Shown one piece after another: positions 5,466 to 6,548 of a stretch of DNA of 6,548 nt. The notes under the pieces were generated by a model. The model saw only the letters and a program-made list of their open reading frames with translations. It ran no database searches and was not told where the DNA came from. This stretch comes from Acidobacteriaceae bacterium (GTDB lineage Bacteria > Acidobacteriota > Terriglobia > Bryobacterales > Bryobacteraceae): the NCBI GenBank assembly GCA_019246575.1, contig JAFAQG010000640.1, forward strand, positions 1 through 6,548, given 5' to 3'. The position numbers and the translations under genes were made by a program. Every line of letters begins with the position of its first letter. The first letter of the stretch is position 1.

Positions 5466-6548
5466 TCACGGTGTGCCGTTCCTTTCGGCTCGCCATTCCG
5501 CGTATGCCGCCGCGGCGAAGTGCGCCGGAGTCTCGGGGACATTTTGAATCTGTGCAATGGCATGTGTATCGGGCTCACCGCCGTTCTGAAGATGAAGAGT
5601 GTAGTAGCCGCGGCTGTGAAGAAAAATAGTGCGCTGCCGGCCGGCACGCCTGGCAGGTACGACAAAGTCCACATCTGCCCAATCGGCGGTGGTCGGCATG
5701 ACGTAATACTGATCGTCTACAGCACGGAGTTGCGCGAGCACCGCCCTTCCCTGGTTATCCCGAGCGGATGCCGGAGGCACTCGCGTCAGATTGACGGCAG
5801 CATCCCGCGTGTAGTCGACCGCGAAGGAGTTCAGGGCCCAGAAGCCGGCAGGCGGGCGGATGCGAATGCGTAAGCGGTCGCTGCGCACACGCGTGATATC
5901 CAGAGGCACCACGCGGTCCTTTGAGATGAACGGGCCCATGCCCTGCAAAACGCCGCGAACCTCCCAGCCCGTCGGTTCTTGGACGTAGATCTTGAGCGCA
6001 AAGAGCTCTTCGCGCAGGTCCCACGCGAACAGAGACCGGACCTCGCCGGGATCGTGATCGATCTTCCAAAACCAGTCCCGCGCGGCGCGCCCGCGTAGTT
6101 CCACCATTTTCTTGATCATGTACGATCCCCACAGGCCGGTTGCTGCATTGACCACCAGCTTCGCGCTTGTCGCACCCGCGGGCTTCGGGAACTCCATCGT
6201 AATTTCGCGCCTGAGATTTCCTTGCGCATCGGGGACTGCCTCGGGCTCCCAGATCAGCCGGTCTGTTGCTCGTAGCCAGGGTGCCAGGTCAGCACCCGCG
6301 CTATCGCTGGCTTTGAGCAACTGTCGCACATTGCCGACGGTATGCAGATGACCGTCCTGGTCCGCGAGCACACGAGTGCCGGGATCGTGATCCAGCACCC
6401 AGAGCTCCATCAGATTTGTATATTGCTGCTCGTCCACCTCGTTTGTGATGCGAAGGCGATAGCGGTTGTCCTGCTCGCGGAGATGTTCCAGCTCCGAGTA
6501 ATCATCCTTCTCCAGACCGCGCGTGATCGCACCGCCGTATGGCTCCGC
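5466..6548 (-). CDS. Protein of unknown function, C-terminal 360 residues (N-terminus beyond right edge)
   Basis: The minus frame ending at TGA (5468-5466) is open to the right edge. A GTG at 6437 exists, but the frame continues upstream with protein-like sequence (for example NRYRLRITNEVDEQQY crossing the GTG), so the gene almost certainly starts outside the window. The stretch around MELWVLDHDPGTRVLADQDG looks like a beta-rich domain. Further landmarks are PAGFWALNSFAVDYT and the aromatic HSRGYYTLHLQNGG near the end. The C-terminus finishes with an Ala-rich helix ending in AAYAEWRAERNGTP. No membrane segment, enzyme motif or secretion-sorting tail is evident in the visible part. The style resembles C-terminal regions of large acidobacterial surface or repeat proteins, but I cannot name the family. 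It converges on the RNase gene with a 42-base gap. Confidence 0.85.
   Translation of the reverse strand, partial: AEPYGGAITRGLEKDDYSELEHLREQDNRYRLRITNEVDEQQYTNLMELWVLDHDPGTRVLADQDGHLHTVGNVRQLLKASDSAGADLAPWLRATDRLIWEPEAVPDAQGNLRREITMEFPKPAGATSAKLVVNAATGLWGSYMIKKMVELRGRAARDWFWKIDHDPGEVRSLFAWDLREELFALKIYVQEPTGWEVRGVLQGMGPFISKDRVVPLDITRVRSDRLRIRIRPPAGFWALNSFAVDYTRDAAVNLTRVPPASARDNQGRAVLAQLRAVDDQYYVMPTTADWADVDFVVPARRAGRQRTIFLHSRGYYTLHLQNGGEPDTHAIAQIQNVPETPAHFAAAAYAEWRAERNGTP

Noticed and set aside
5424..5873. A 149-codon plus-strand frame starting right after the RNase stop
   Set aside because: It is antisense to the partial minus-strand gene, which has the more protein-like sequence and runs on to the edge. 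The plus frame shows no domain.

Overview
The window looks like a chromosomal piece of a Gram-negative, moderately GC-rich soil-type bacterium, most likely an Acidobacteriota member (Bryobacter/Solibacter-like). The main clue is the large Oar-like TonB-dependent receptor, with an N-terminal carboxypeptidase-regulatory-like domain and a plug. Families of this type are heavily expanded in that phylum. The small cysteine-containing membrane protein and the partial protein at the right edge also have an acidobacterial look. This placement is inference from protein style; no rRNA or marker gene is present.

Layout, left to right. (1) Positions 1-2445, minus: N-terminal 815 codons of a TonB-dependent outer-membrane receptor, cut by the left edge. 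(2) Positions 2446-2640: a divergent intergenic region with a good sigma-70-like promoter for the receptor, a 13-bp palindrome at its predicted start site and a GC-rich leader hairpin. (3) Positions 2641-4239, plus: an exported GH37 trehalase-family glycosidase with both family signatures but an altered active-site block. (4) Positions 4184-4663, minus: a small conserved-looking membrane protein with a four-cysteine pattern, overlapping the trehalase tail to tail. (5) Positions 4695-5423, plus: an RNase T2/RNase I family endoribonuclease with an N-terminal signal or anchor. (6) Positions 5466-6548, minus: the C-terminal 360 residues of a protein of unknown function, cut by the right edge.

The five genes alternate strand strictly, so no two form an operon and each must carry its own promoter. 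The only pairing that suggests shared work is the divergent receptor/trehalase pair, which could be uptake plus periplasmic hydrolysis of an oligosaccharide; this is a hypothesis. The RNase could supply nucleotides from extracellular or periplasmic RNA. No mobile element, CRISPR array, tRNA, rRNA or clear new multi-gene system is visible. The window is mostly ordinary, with a few points worth checking in the trehalase active site, the receptor promoter and the small membrane protein.
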